The translations under genes and the position numbers were made by a program. The notes beneath the pieces are model-generated. The model ran no database searches. It was not told where the DNA came from and worked only from the letters and a program-made list of their open reading frames with translations. From a bacterium (GTDB lineage Bacteria > Planctomycetota > UBA1135 > UBA2386), in contig JANSXC010000016.1 in assembly GCA_024743115.1 (NCBI GenBank), forward strand, positions 94,747 to 158,746: a stretch of 64,000 nucleotides of DNA, in the 5' to 3' direction. Shown here piece by piece: positions 34,078 to 43,166 of this stretch. The stretch's first letter is position 1; every line of letters begins with the position of its first letter.

Positions 34078-35715
34078 ATGTCGCAGCACTCCCGTATCGA
34101 CGAGCCGTTCGAGGAGCCGCGTTCGCCAGGCGACGGCGGTGACGGCGGCGGCCACGATCGGCTGGAGCCGATCGATCTGCTCCTGCAGCAAGGTACCAGC
34201 GCCGAGCTCGCGGACTTCCGTTCCCGCGTCGCGGCGGATCCGCTCCTCGCACTCGATCTCGCGGATACGGTCGCGCTCTTGGAGCGCCTGCGGACGGTTC
34301 GCGTCGAGCCGAACCCCGCGTTTTCTGGCAAGCTCGCCGACGTGGTGCGCCGCGCCGATCGGCGCATGCAGCCGCAACACCGCTTCACGCCGTGGCTTGC
34401 CGCAGCGGCTATCGCGATCGTGACGTTCGGGTTCGTGACGTGGGTCGACCCGCTCGACCTGCGCGTAGAACGGACTGCGGTGCGTGACACCGAGATCGGT
34501 CGCCGGACCGACATCGCTCAGCCGCTCGGTGATTCGACCGCGTTCGGCAGCGCGACGCCGGGGTCGGCTGCCGCGGCGGCTCGGTCGACGAACGTTGCCG
34601 AAGACACGCCCCACGATGGTGGCGCGGAAGCCAACGGGACGCGGTCCGTCGGTGATCTGGCCTACGAAGAGGCACTGGGCGCGATGCGGCGGCGGTTCGA
34701 CGTCGAGGCCGCGACGCAGTTGCGCGATGCCCTCGACCACGCGATCGCCGAACAGACCGCGGGTGCGGACACACTGTCGCGCTGGCTCGATCCCCGGAAC
34801 GCGCTGGCGGTGTTGGTGCGCGATCACGAATTGCGCGCGCGGACCGAGGTCCGCCACGCCGCGATGCGCCGCCACGGCGGCATGGTCGCGACCGACGAGC
34901 GGGTCCAGGCGCTGGCCGACACGCTGGCGCTCGAAATCGGCGCGACGCCCGGCGCGGCTGGCCGGTTCCGGGCCCATCAGATCGCGGTTGCGGTTCGCGC
35001 CATCGTTGCGGCCGGCGCCTCGACCCCGGCGCGGCGCCTGGCCGTCGAACGCGGCGTCGATCGGCTGGTCCAGCGCCTGCCGGAACTGGTGGGGGCACGT
35101 CGCGTCGATGTGCTCGCCGCGCTCGTGGAAGCCGCTGCCGTAGAACGCATCGGGGTGGTGGGGATCCGGCGCTCGGGCGAGAGCCTCGTCGCGGAGGTGA
35201 TGCGGGTCGACGAGGAGACCTGGCAGCGTCGTCGCCCGGACCTGCTCACGAGCCGGGTGCCGGCGGCCACGATCGGTAGCGCCGGGCGCGCCCTCGCGCT
35301 GCTGCCCGCGTTCGGTGTCACGAGCGAGCGCTGTGCGTTCGTTCGCCGACTGTTGCTCGGCCAGCTGCGCGAACGCCGCGACCAGCTGCAGGAGCCCGAT
35401 CCAGCGTTGTTTGCGGCGATGCTCTACGGCTACTCGGATCTGCTCGACGGCGACGATCGCGATGACCTGGTCCGGCAACTGCGCCGGTGGAAGCCGGTTC
35501 ACCTGGCGCCGGACTTCCGGACCGTGCAGCAGATGGCCTGGGGCGTTCGCCCCGGCCAGCTCGGTTTCACACGGCTGCAGTGCGATCTGCGAGCCCTGGT
35601 GGCCCTTCCGGACCCCGATTCGATGCCGCAGCGAGCGTTGCTCTGCCTGTGCCTCGCGACCAGCTACGCCGCCGGCCGCGACGGCTCGCTGGAGCGTTTC
35701 GTGCCGGGCGAATAG
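34078..35715 (+). CDS. Probable membrane-anchored anti-sigma partner with large extracytoplasmic domain
   Basis: 545 residues. The ATG at 34078 follows the sigma stop after 1 base. The N-terminal ~75 residues are cytoplasmic, acidic and helical (LLQQGTSAELADFRSRVA, LLALDLADTVALLERLR), as expected for a sigma-binding region. One transmembrane segment (FTPWLAAAAIAIVTFGFVTW) lies near residues 103-122. The remainder is a large alpha-helical, Arg-rich domain without recognised catalytic motifs. The position directly after an ECF sigma gene is the main reason for the anti-sigma call; the ZAS zinc motif is not seen. A hairpin at 35762-35786 follows the gene. Confidence 0.65.
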   Translation: MSQHSRIDEPFEEPRSPGDGGDGGGHDRLEPIDLLLQQGTSAELADFRSRVAADPLLALDLADTVALLERLRTVRVEPNPAFSGKLADVVRRADRRMQPQHRFTPWLAAAAIAIVTFGFVTWVDPLDLRVERTAVRDTEIGRRTDIAQPLGDSTAFGSATPGSAAAAARSTNVAEDTPHDGGAEANGTRSVGDLAYEEALGAMRRRFDVEAATQLRDALDHAIAEQTAGADTLSRWLDPRNALAVLVRDHELRARTEVRHAAMRRHGGMVATDERVQALADTLALEIGATPGAAGRFRAHQIAVAVRAIVAAGASTPARRLAVERGVDRLVQRLPELVGARRVDVLAALVEAAAVERIGVVGIRRSGESLVAEVMRVDEETWQRRRPDLLTSRVPAATIGSAGRALALLPAFGVTSERCAFVRRLLLGQLRERRDQLQEPDPALFAAMLYGYSDLLDGDDRDDLVRQLRRWKPVHLAPDFRTVQQMAWGVRPGQLGFTRLQCDLRALVALPDPDSMPQRALLCLCLATSYAAGRDGSLERFVPGE

Positions 35716-35761
35716 CACTTTCTCTGCTACGCCTTTTTGGCTGGGCTCAGGCCATGGCACC

Positions 35762-35786
35762 GGGTACTCCGATAGCGGGAGTACCC
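35762..35786. terminator. Inverted repeat between the anti-sigma and TolC-like genes
   Basis: gggtactcc (35762-35770) pairs with ggagtaccc (35778-35786) around a 7-base loop. There is no T tract, so it may be a weak terminator or an operator rather than a strong Rho-independent stop. It lies 11 bases before the TolC-like ATG. Confidence 0.4.
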
Positions 35787-35797
35787 CCGGCCACCTC

Positions 35798-37402
35798 ATG
35801 AACCCCAGATTCCGCTCATCGCTCCTGGTGTATTGCCTGGCCACGCCGTTCGCGCTGTCCCAGGGCGCAACGGAGAGTCAGCCTTCCCAGGAACCGGCAG
35901 GCAAGCAGCCGGCCACCGGGGGGCGGACTTCCGGCGCTCCGGGAGTCCAGAACCCCGCTCCGAAGGCACCGGTGCCCGTGGACGTCGAAGCCGACGAGTT
36001 CGGCCGGCCGGTGCGGGCCTTGTCCGTCGAGGACGCGATGCGGGTGGGGCGCACGCAGAACGCCGACCTGCGCGCCGCGGAGTTGTTGCCGCAGCAGGCG
36101 CGCCTCGATCTGCTGTTTGCCGAGGCCGGTTTCGAGCCGGAGCTCTACGGCAGCGGCACGTACACCCAATCCAAGTCCCCGCAGCGGAATGCGTTCCAGC
36201 CGTCGATTTCGCAGGAGTCCTACGACGCCGCGATCGGGTGGCGACAGCGGGTCGTAACGGGCGGTCTGTTCGATCTGGCGTTCCGTCCGGCCCGATTCGT
36301 CACCAGCGGCTCTGCGGCATTCCCGGACAAGCTGTTCACGGCCGAGTGGTCGGCGAGCTTCCGCCAGCCGCTGCTGCGCGGCGCCTGGACGGACTACAAT
36401 CTCGCGGCTGTCAACTCGGCGCGCTACGCCGCGACGCAGGCCGACCACGACTTCAACTTCGCCGTACAGGACACGCTGCAGGCGATCGTCGAGGCTTACT
36501 GGGAGCTCGTGTTCGCCCGCGAGAACTGGCGCGTGGTCGGCTCTGCGCTCGACGTCGCCAAGGAGCAGTTGCGCATCACCGACGAACGCATCCGGGTGCG
36601 CGAGCTCGCGGCCCGCGATCGCGTCGCCGATGAAGCCGAGGTCGCGCGGCGGCAGGAAGAGTCGATCACGGCCGAGAACGAGATCCGTACCCGCGAGGAC
36701 AACCTCCGCCGGCTGTTGTTCGACGCGTCGGATCAGGAGTTCTGGCAAGTCAACCTGCGGCCGATCAGCAGTATCACGGTCGAGCCGCCGGCCGAGGCGC
36801 GCGACTTCGAACCGCTCGTCGGCATGGCGCTCGCCAACCGTCCGGACCTGCGCAGTCGACGTAGCCTGGTCGCCCAGGCCGAGGTGGCGATGCTCCAGGC
36901 GGAACGCGACACGCTTCCGAACCTCGAGTTCGTCGGCACCTGGTCGAGTGACGGCGCGCGGGATCAGTTCCACAGCGCCTACCGCGATGCCACCGATCTC
37001 GACTTCCCGGACTGGAGCGTCGGCTTCGAGTTCGCGATGCCGATCGGCAACGGCGCCGCCCGCGCCACCGCCCAGCGCGCCCGCCTCGAAGTCGAACGCC
37101 AGCGCCGCCAACTCCACGCCGCGACGCTCGAGGTCACGCGCGAAGTTCGCGACGCGGTCCGCAACCTCAACACCCTGGCCCAGAGCATCCGCGCGAGTGG
37201 CGAATCCGTCCGCCTCGCTGCGACCGACCTCGAGACCGAGCAGGTCAAACTGAAGGTCGGATCCTCGACCGCTTTCGAGGTGCAGCAGCGCAATCAGGAC
37301 CTGCGGGAAGCCCGTTCACGCCACCTCAGGAACCAACTCGACTACCGTATTGCCGAGAGCCGCCTGCTGTTCGTTCAGGGCATCCTGCGGATGCCACGGT
37401 GA
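35798..37402 (+). CDS. TolC-family outer-membrane efflux protein
   Basis: 534 residues with an N-terminal signal (LLVYCLATPFALSQ) and a Gln/Pro-rich linker. The rest has the TolC pattern of two long helical hairpins: YAATQADHDFNFAVQDTLQA, IVEAYWELVFARENW and a second copy with VTREVRDAVRNLNTLAQSI, RASGESVRLAATDLETEQVK and VGSSTAFEVQQRNQDLREAR. The LVGMALANRPDLRSRRSLVAQ block separates the copies, which is typical of OEP domains. It would form an outer-membrane trimer for export. No adjacent inner-membrane pump or adaptor is encoded here, so the substrate is unknown. Confidence 0.87.
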   Translation: MNPRFRSSLLVYCLATPFALSQGATESQPSQEPAGKQPATGGRTSGAPGVQNPAPKAPVPVDVEADEFGRPVRALSVEDAMRVGRTQNADLRAAELLPQQARLDLLFAEAGFEPELYGSGTYTQSKSPQRNAFQPSISQESYDAAIGWRQRVVTGGLFDLAFRPARFVTSGSAAFPDKLFTAEWSASFRQPLLRGAWTDYNLAAVNSARYAATQADHDFNFAVQDTLQAIVEAYWELVFARENWRVVGSALDVAKEQLRITDERIRVRELAARDRVADEAEVARRQEESITAENEIRTREDNLRRLLFDASDQEFWQVNLRPISSITVEPPAEARDFEPLVGMALANRPDLRSRRSLVAQAEVAMLQAERDTLPNLEFVGTWSSDGARDQFHSAYRDATDLDFPDWSVGFEFAMPIGNGAARATAQRARLEVERQRRQLHAATLEVTREVRDAVRNLNTLAQSIRASGESVRLAATDLETEQVKLKVGSSTAFEVQQRNQDLREARSRHLRNQLDYRIAESRLLFVQGILRMPR

Positions 37403-37490
37403 GTTCGAGGCGCGAACAGGGCGTCTCCGACCGGCCGGTTGGGAGTTCTGGGCGTGACGACGGGTCGTACCGATACTAACTCCACCGCCG

Positions 37491-39278
37491 ATGCCGCACC
37501 GAACGACCGCCATTCTGCCGATGACCTGGCTGCCGATGACCTGGCTTTCGGGACTCCGGCGACTTCGCCTGCCCAGCCTCCTGCTGGCCAGCCTGTCCGC
37601 AGCCGCCGCCACGGGTCTCGAACCGGCCCTGATCGGGCAGCAGGCCCCCGGGCAGGCAACGGCCGCCGGCGGGGCGCCGAAGAAGGGCATCCTCGCGGCC
37701 AAGAACCCTTATCGACTCGAGCCATTCCACCCCGATTTTCCGGTCCAGCTGAGTTGGCCGCGTCACTCCGGCTTGGAGTTCGACCAGACGCGACGCCAGC
37801 TGGTCCGCCGGGTCGTCGCCAACCTCGAAGGTGCCGGCACCCGGGAGTCCTGGCAGTTCGCGACCGAGTTCTTCTGGCGCGGCGACGAAGAACTCGTCGA
37901 GCCTCTGATCGCAGCGATGGACCGCGCCTACGGCGATCCGAGCCGGAGTGACATGGTGCGCAACTGCGTCGAGGCGATGGGGCGGATGTCCGACCCGGCC
38001 TTCGACGACGCGCTCCTGCGCGCACTCGAACACCGCAACGACAAGATCCGGCAGGCCGCGTTCGGAGCACTCGCAAACTCGAGCACCGACGCCACGCTGC
38101 GCGCGCTGTTCCCGTCGTGGCCGGCCATGAACGCGCGTGCCCGGTCCGCCTGGCTCACTGCCGCGCGCAAACGCCTCGGCGCCGAAGCCGTGCCGATGTT
38201 CCGCCAGCTCATGCAGGCTGACTACGCGGCGTCCGTCCGCGACCAGGTGCTGGTCGAAGCCGTGCAGATGCCGCCGAAGCAGGCCGCGGCGATCATGCGT
38301 GGGCGTTGGAACGAGGCACTCGGCGAGTTCAAGGCGATCATTGCCGGCGTGCTGCACGCGGCCGGTGACACGGCGGGCACGACCTGGCTGCGCGACGTGC
38401 TCACGGGCGAGGATCTCGAGAAGCTGCCACTCGCGGTGCGCCACTGCCGCTACGGCGAGCTCGGCGTTCTGCAGAACGAACTCCTCGCCCTGTCGGCCCA
38501 CCCGCGCGCCGACGTGCGCCGCGAACTCGCGACGCTCCTCATGCGCTTCGAGGGTGATGACATCGCCGATGTCTACGAGCTCCTGAGCCAGCCCGAGGAG
38601 GCGTGGGAGATCAAGAGCATCGCTCTCCGGGAACTGCATCGGCGCGGGCGGTCCGCGGCCGCGACCGCGCTGCTCGAAGAGGTGGCGACCGCGAAGGGCT
38701 CGCGCCTGCAACGCGTGCTCGACATGCTCGGCGCGACAGCCGACCCGCGTGCCGTGCCGATCTTCAAGAAGCGATTCGAGTCGGCTCCGGCCGGCGAGGG
38801 CCGACCGTTCCTGCAGTCGCTCGCCGTGCTCGGTGGCGAAACTGCCGCACGAGCCATGCTCGACCTCTTCCGCGCCGACGAGAAGCTCGTAGACCGCGCC
38901 GGCGCCACGGGCAAGCTCACGACGATCAACTACATCCCGCTCCTGCTCATGAACGTGCGGGGCATGGAGGATCTGCTGATCGAAGCGTTCGAGCAGCTGC
39001 CGAAGGAGGACTGGCGCCGTCGCGCCGCCCTGATGCCCACGATCCTCGGCATGGCCGCCGATCGCAACGATCCGGCCGTCTTGGCCCGCTGCGTCGTGCC
39101 GCTCCGCCGGGTGCTGTTCGACCGCGAACAGCTGCCGCAGCTTCGGGTACTGGCGCTGAACCTGCTGGCGCGCCGCAGCTTGACCATCGATGACATCATG
39201 AAGCTGCAGAACCGCCGCTTCGACGAACAGCGCGGCATGAAGGTGCTGTTCAACGACTTCCTGATGATGAACTTCTGA
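37491..39278 (+). CDS. Exported HEAT-like repeat protein
   Basis: 595 residues if it starts at 37491. ATGs at 37521 and 37536 are also possible, and 37536 gives the neatest signal peptide (MTWLSGLRRLRLPSLLLASL). The mature part is built of HEAT/armadillo-like helical pairs (VEAMGRMSDPAFDDALLRAL, IRQAAFGALANSSTDATLRAL, MLGATADPRAVPIFKKRFE). It ends MKVLFNDFLMMNF with no repeats of the GILDIL type. A perfect 15-base tandem repeat falls in the leader. Probable periplasmic protein-protein scaffold; no enzymatic motif. Confidence 0.75.
   Translation: MPHRTTAILPMTWLPMTWLSGLRRLRLPSLLLASLSAAAATGLEPALIGQQAPGQATAAGGAPKKGILAAKNPYRLEPFHPDFPVQLSWPRHSGLEFDQTRRQLVRRVVANLEGAGTRESWQFATEFFWRGDEELVEPLIAAMDRAYGDPSRSDMVRNCVEAMGRMSDPAFDDALLRALEHRNDKIRQAAFGALANSSTDATLRALFPSWPAMNARARSAWLTAARKRLGAEAVPMFRQLMQADYAASVRDQVLVEAVQMPPKQAAAIMRGRWNEALGEFKAIIAGVLHAAGDTAGTTWLRDVLTGEDLEKLPLAVRHCRYGELGVLQNELLALSAHPRADVRRELATLLMRFEGDDIADVYELLSQPEEAWEIKSIALRELHRRGRSAAATALLEEVATAKGSRLQRVLDMLGATADPRAVPIFKKRFESAPAGEGRPFLQSLAVLGGETAARAMLDLFRADEKLVDRAGATGKLTTINYIPLLLMNVRGMEDLLIEAFEQLPKEDWRRRAALMPTILGMAADRNDPAVLARCVVPLRRVLFDREQLPQLRVLALNLLARRSLTIDDIMKLQNRRFDEQRGMKVLFNDFLMMNF
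37515..37544. repeat. Perfect 15-bp tandem duplication
   Basis: ctgccgatgacctgg occurs twice in direct succession (37515-37529 and 37530-37544), creating an extra in-frame ATG in the 5' end of the HEAT-like gene. Confidence 0.85.
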
Positions 39279-39330
39279 CGGCGATTCACGCCGCCGCGAC
39301 TTGCGGCCACGACGGCTCGCTTTCGCGGGG

Positions 39331-39960
39331 CTACTCCACCCCACTCGGAAAGGCGATCCAGCGGCCGTCGTCCTGACCGTAGTAGGACGTCGTCCATTCC
39401 CAGAGCGCCTGGCGTCGATGGGCACAGCCCGGCTTCGGTCGGTGCTTCGGCTCCAAGCCGCGGTAGCCCTGTGCCAGGTTCCGCGTGTAGGCCGGCAGCG
39501 CGTTGTCCGGGTGGAAGTAGACGCTGTGCGCCGGGCCGGTTGCGTTGCGCGGCCACGCCATGACTTCGTAGTTGGGTAACGCTCCGGGCGACGGGGTCTC
39601 GCGCCGGTCGGGTGGGCTCTCGGCCAGGTGGAAGACGTAGTGTTTGTTCTGCAGCACGAGCAGCGTGCCGGGCAACGGCGGCTCGACGATCTCGAGGTCC
39701 GTGACGTAGATCCGTTCGCAGGCCGCGTGTTGGTGGAACCGGGCCAGCGCGACGAGAGCGTCGTCGGGCGTGAGCGCAAACGGCCAATCGTGGATGGCTT
39801 CGAGGAGCAGCCGGGCGATGCCGTCGGCCCGCTGCTCGACCCGGGTCGTGCGACGAGCAGTTGCGTAAGGTGCCCAGAGACTCAGTGCGATGAGCACCAA
39901 TCCGGCACCGAAATACCAGAACGCAGGATTCCCGAGCCCTGTCCGCCGCAGCCGCACCAT
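39331..39960 (-). CDS. Hypothetical protein with one N-terminal transmembrane segment
   Basis: 209 residues. A single hydrophobic helix (FWYFGAGLVLIALSLWAPYA) near residues 14-33 is followed by a soluble domain: DDALVALARFHQHAACERIYVTDLEIVEPP, GTLLVLQNKHYVFHLAE, then PRNATGPAHSVYFHPD and an aromatic end (WEWTTSYYGQDDGRWIAFP). I do not recognise the family; an inner-membrane-anchored periplasmic domain is plausible. It is divergent from the CCA-adding enzyme gene with a 22-base gap and convergent with the HEAT-like gene. Confidence 0.6.
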   Translation of the reverse strand: MVRLRRTGLGNPAFWYFGAGLVLIALSLWAPYATARRTTRVEQRADGIARLLLEAIHDWPFALTPDDALVALARFHQHAACERIYVTDLEIVEPPLPGTLLVLQNKHYVFHLAESPPDRRETPSPGALPNYEVMAWPRNATGPAHSVYFHPDNALPAYTRNLAQGYRGLEPKHRPKPGCAHRRQALWEWTTSYYGQDDGRWIAFPSGVE

Positions 39961-39982
39961 GATTTAAGTATGTTCCGCGGCG

Positions 39983-41344
39983 ATGTTCGTGGAAAGACCC
40001 GACCTCAGAGACCGCACGCCGGCGCCGGTGCGAGAACTCGTCGACTGCGTCGTCGCGGCCGGTGGACGGGCCTGGCTCGTCGGCGGCACCGTGCGAGATC
40101 TGATCCTCGGCGAGCAACCCCGGGACTACGACATCGCCACGGACCAGCGCCCCGAGCGGATCGGCCAGCTGATCCCTGCGGCGGATCTGTCGGCTGCGCG
40201 CTTCGGGACTGCGAGCGTCGCGACCGACCTCGGCGACGTGACGCTGACGACGCTGCGCGCCGACGGTGATTACTCGAACCAACGGCATCCCGATGCGGTG
40301 GAGTTCCTCGACGATCCCGAGCTCGACGCCAGGCGGCGTGACTTCACCTGCAACGCGCTCTACCTCGATCCGATCGCGGGCCGACTCCTCGATCCGGTGG
40401 GCGGGATCGAGGATCTCGAAGCGCGCCGGCTCCGAACGATCGGCGGGCCGGTGCTGCGGTTCCGCGAAGACCCGCTGCGGCTGCTGCGGGCCGTGCGCTT
40501 CGCGGCGCGCTTCGACTTCGAGTTCGAATCGGCGACGGCCGCGGCGCTGAACACGGTCGCCACCGAACTCGCGACGCTGGCACCCGAGCGCGCGTTCGCC
40601 GAGTTCAGTGACATGTTCACCGCGCCCGGCCGCGGGCGCGCACTGCGCCTGCTCGTCGAACGCGGGATCGCCGACGTGCTGCTGCCCGAGGTCGCCGCCA
40701 TGGACGGTGTCGAGCAACCGCCCGAGTACCACCCGGAGGGCGATGTGCTGACCCATGTGGCACTCGTGCTCGATCATGTGCCGGCGGGCGATCGCGAACT
40801 CGCCTGGGCGGCCGTATTGCACGACATCGGGAAGCCCTCGACCTTCCAACGCGCGCCGGATCGCATCCGGTTCGACGGTCACGACGTGCTCTCGGCCGAG
40901 ATGGCGGAGGGCGTGCTGCGGCGCCTGCGGGCACCCCGCGACCTCATCGATCTGGTCATGGAGATCAGTCGCGACCACATCCGGTTCGCGGCGCTGCCGC
41001 AGATGCGACCACGGCGCCGTGAGCGCTGGCTTCGCACCCCGAACTTCGCTCGACACCTCGCGTTCCACCGCGCCGACTGCCTCGGCAGTCACGGTAAGCT
41101 CGAGATCCACGACTTCGCGGCCCGCGAACTGGCCAGTCTGCCGCCAGCCAGGCCTGCGCTGGTCCGCGGCCAGGACGTGCTCGAACTCGGGGTTCCCCCT
41201 GGCCCGGGCGTCGGGCGCGTGCTCGCGGCGTTCGAGGCCGCCGCGGACGAAGTCCCCGTAGCACCGGACCGAGAGGCCGCGCTCGTCCTGTTGCGAGAAA
41301 CGGTCACTCGGCTGCGTCAAGCCGGCGATCTCGAGTCCCGATAG
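39983..41344 (+). CDS. cca: CCA tRNA nucleotidyltransferase / poly(A)-polymerase-family enzyme
   Basis: 453 residues. The class II nucleotidyltransferase head has GGTVRD at 34-39 and the catalytic DYD at 48-50, followed by RRDFTCNALYLDP and FREDPLRLLRAVRFAARF, which recognise the nucleotide. A C-terminal HD-type domain is present (VLHDIGKPST, EISRDHIRF). It adds or repairs the CCA end of tRNAs; poly(A) addition is an alternative for this family. The tail is regular in length, so a complete enzyme. Confidence 0.9.
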   Translation: MFVERPDLRDRTPAPVRELVDCVVAAGGRAWLVGGTVRDLILGEQPRDYDIATDQRPERIGQLIPAADLSAARFGTASVATDLGDVTLTTLRADGDYSNQRHPDAVEFLDDPELDARRRDFTCNALYLDPIAGRLLDPVGGIEDLEARRLRTIGGPVLRFREDPLRLLRAVRFAARFDFEFESATAAALNTVATELATLAPERAFAEFSDMFTAPGRGRALRLLVERGIADVLLPEVAAMDGVEQPPEYHPEGDVLTHVALVLDHVPAGDRELAWAAVLHDIGKPSTFQRAPDRIRFDGHDVLSAEMAEGVLRRLRAPRDLIDLVMEISRDHIRFAALPQMRPRRRERWLRTPNFARHLAFHRADCLGSHGKLEIHDFAARELASLPPARPALVRGQDVLELGVPPGPGVGRVLAAFEAAADEVPVAPDREAALVLLRETVTRLRQAGDLESR

Positions 41345-41391
41345 GGCTATCACGAGGGCATCGCGCCGCCGCGACGCCCACAGGAGGAGCC

Positions 41392-42261
41392 ATGTCGTTC
41401 GGCAGTATGGATTCGGATTTCGATCGCTATCGCAAGAACCGCATTCGCCACCGTGCCAAGGTGCCGATCGACGGCGACAGCTCCTACGAGAACTCCGCAC
41501 TGCGTGAACTCGAGAAGGTCGAAGCGCGGGAACTCCAGGACCAGCAGCTCACGCGTGAGGTCCACGACTTCTTCGCCGACGCGACGCGCCAGGCGGCGAC
41601 GATCGTGGAGCGCATGGCCCACGATGCCGAGGCCGAGAACGAGCAGAAGATCGACCAGGAGATGGAGTCGTTCCTCATCGATGCCTTCGCCCGGATGAAC
41701 GGGCTGGTGATGAACATGCTCCAGCAGCGCAAGGACGGCGGCGAGACCCGGGTCGAACCCAAGGTCGCGAACCTCGTCGGCCGGATGCTCGATGAGTTCC
41801 GGTGGGAGGGCACAGCTGATCTGCTCGACAAACACATCGGCCAGGACCCGTTCGCCACCGATCTCGACGACGTTCGCCGGGAACTGCAGGCGCACGTCGG
41901 TGACCCCGCGGAGATGGATACCGACGGGGCGGCGGCACCGATCGAAGAGCACCTGGTCGCAAACGTCGAACCGGGCGAAGCGGAGGAGCCCCGCGCCGAA
42001 GACGATATGCCGGAGGTCGAGGTCGTCGACGACGTCGAGCCCGAAGCACCCGCGATGGCTTCGGAGATGGCGAGCGCGGCGCCCGAATCGCCCGCAATCG
42101 AGCCGGCGTCGGGCGCGGCAACCGCGGCGGCGTCGCGCGACGAGCTGGAGCGCTTCAAGGAGGCCCTCAAATCGCTCGTGCGGCAGGGCACGATGACCCG
42201 CGATGAAGCGCGCGCAGCCTGGGCCACACGGCTGCAGGCGCTCGGCCTCGTGCGCGGCTGA
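41392..42261 (+). CDS. Acidic protein of unknown function, coiled-coil N-terminus
   Basis: 289 residues. A very strong ribosome-binding site (aggagga at 41382-41388) precedes the ATG, so it is probably abundant. The first ~130 residues are charged helix and heptad-like (ELEKVEARELQDQQLTREVH, EAENEQKIDQEMESFLI). Then an Ala/Glu/Pro-rich disordered stretch, and a short C-terminal helical domain (RDELERFKEALKSLVRQG) resembling an EF-hand-like or SHOCT-like oligomerisation helix, in which TMTRDEARAAWATRL is typical. No signal peptide, so cytoplasmic. Function unknown. Confidence 0.7.
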   Translation: MSFGSMDSDFDRYRKNRIRHRAKVPIDGDSSYENSALRELEKVEARELQDQQLTREVHDFFADATRQAATIVERMAHDAEAENEQKIDQEMESFLIDAFARMNGLVMNMLQQRKDGGETRVEPKVANLVGRMLDEFRWEGTADLLDKHIGQDPFATDLDDVRRELQAHVGDPAEMDTDGAAAPIEEHLVANVEPGEAEEPRAEDDMPEVEVVDDVEPEAPAMASEMASAAPESPAIEPASGAATAAASRDELERFKEALKSLVRQGTMTRDEARAAWATRLQALGLVRG

Positions 42262-42299
42262 GCGGCGCTCGGCGATCGGCCAGGGTCAGGCCACGCCGA

Positions 42300-43166
42300 T
42301 CAGGTCAGCGCGATCCGCCGCGCGATCCAACGCGCCGGGAAGATTGCTGCGAGGATCCCGGCCGCCTCGACCGGCCGTCCCGCGGCGAGCGCGAGCAGGC
42401 CGGTATAGAGCATCGTGCCGAGCAGCAGCCACATCATGGCGCGGCGGATGGTGGCCTGGTCGAACGTCTTCGTCGTCGCGTTTCGACGGGCGAACCAGAG
42501 CACGGGCACAACCGCGATCGCGGGCGCCGGCCACAGCCCGCCCTGAACGGCCACGAGGCCACAGAGCGCGGCAAGCGGCGGTGCCGCCTGGATCGAGGCT
42601 ACCGCGCGCGGCGACACCGACGGCCGATCCTCGTAGATCCCGAGCACGGTCACGGCGCAGATGTAGATCGCATAGCACAACGCCGCGACCCGCAGAGCGA
42701 ATCCGGCGTCGGGGTCGACCGCTTCGGTGGGCACGAGCGCGAGCGCCGTCGCGAGGTTGAGCCCGCGCAAGAGGCCCATGTTGAGCGCACCGAGCCAGTC
42801 CACGCGCTTGCCGAGGAAGTCGTAGCCGAGCACGAGCGCGGCGACGATGCCGTGGTAGACGCGACAGGGCGAAACCAGCAGGCCCGTGGCGAGCAGCACC
42901 AGCCCGAACGCCACCGCGAACGGCAGCCCGAGCACGCCGCTCGGCAGCGGGCGCTCGGGGCGCTGCACGGCATCGAGCCGGCGATCCGCGATGTCGTTCC
43001 AGACCATGCCCGCGGCGTAGAGGCAGACACTCGCCGCGATCGCGCGCCCCGCGGTCGCATCCCACGGCAGCCCGAGGATCGCGAGCGACGCGGTGATGTC
43101 CGCGGCGGGGGAGAACAAAGTCCCGACGCGCACCAGGCGCAGGACCGCCAGCAGCTTGCCGCTCAC
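42300..43166 (-). CDS. UbiA-family prenyltransferase
   Basis: 288 residues from a GTG at 43166 that overlaps the rseP stop by GTGA. It is polytopic with ~8-9 hydrophobic segments. The first Asp-rich motif is clear: AAGMVWNDIADRRLDAVQRP, followed by ERPLPSG. The second DxxxD motif is degenerate (GIYEDRPSVSPR). UbiA enzymes attach polyprenyl chains to aromatic or other acceptors; EboC-type proteins are an alternative subfamily by style. It is translationally coupled to RseP and near dxr, so it is grouped with isoprenoid supply. Confidence 0.83.
   Translation of the reverse strand: MSGKLLAVLRLVRVGTLFSPAADITASLAILGLPWDATAGRAIAASVCLYAAGMVWNDIADRRLDAVQRPERPLPSGVLGLPFAVAFGLVLLATGLLVSPCRVYHGIVAALVLGYDFLGKRVDWLGALNMGLLRGLNLATALALVPTEAVDPDAGFALRVAALCYAIYICAVTVLGIYEDRPSVSPRAVASIQAAPPLAALCGLVAVQGGLWPAPAIAVVPVLWFARRNATTKTFDQATIRRAMMWLLLGTMLYTGLLALAAGRPVEAAGILAAIFPARWIARRIALT

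Noticed and set aside
38930..41500. Very long open frame on the minus strand (856 codons) across the HEAT-like and CCA genes
   Set aside because: It is antisense to the confidently assigned cca gene and has Arg/Gly/Ala/His-rich, non-homologous translation typical of high-GC shadow frames.
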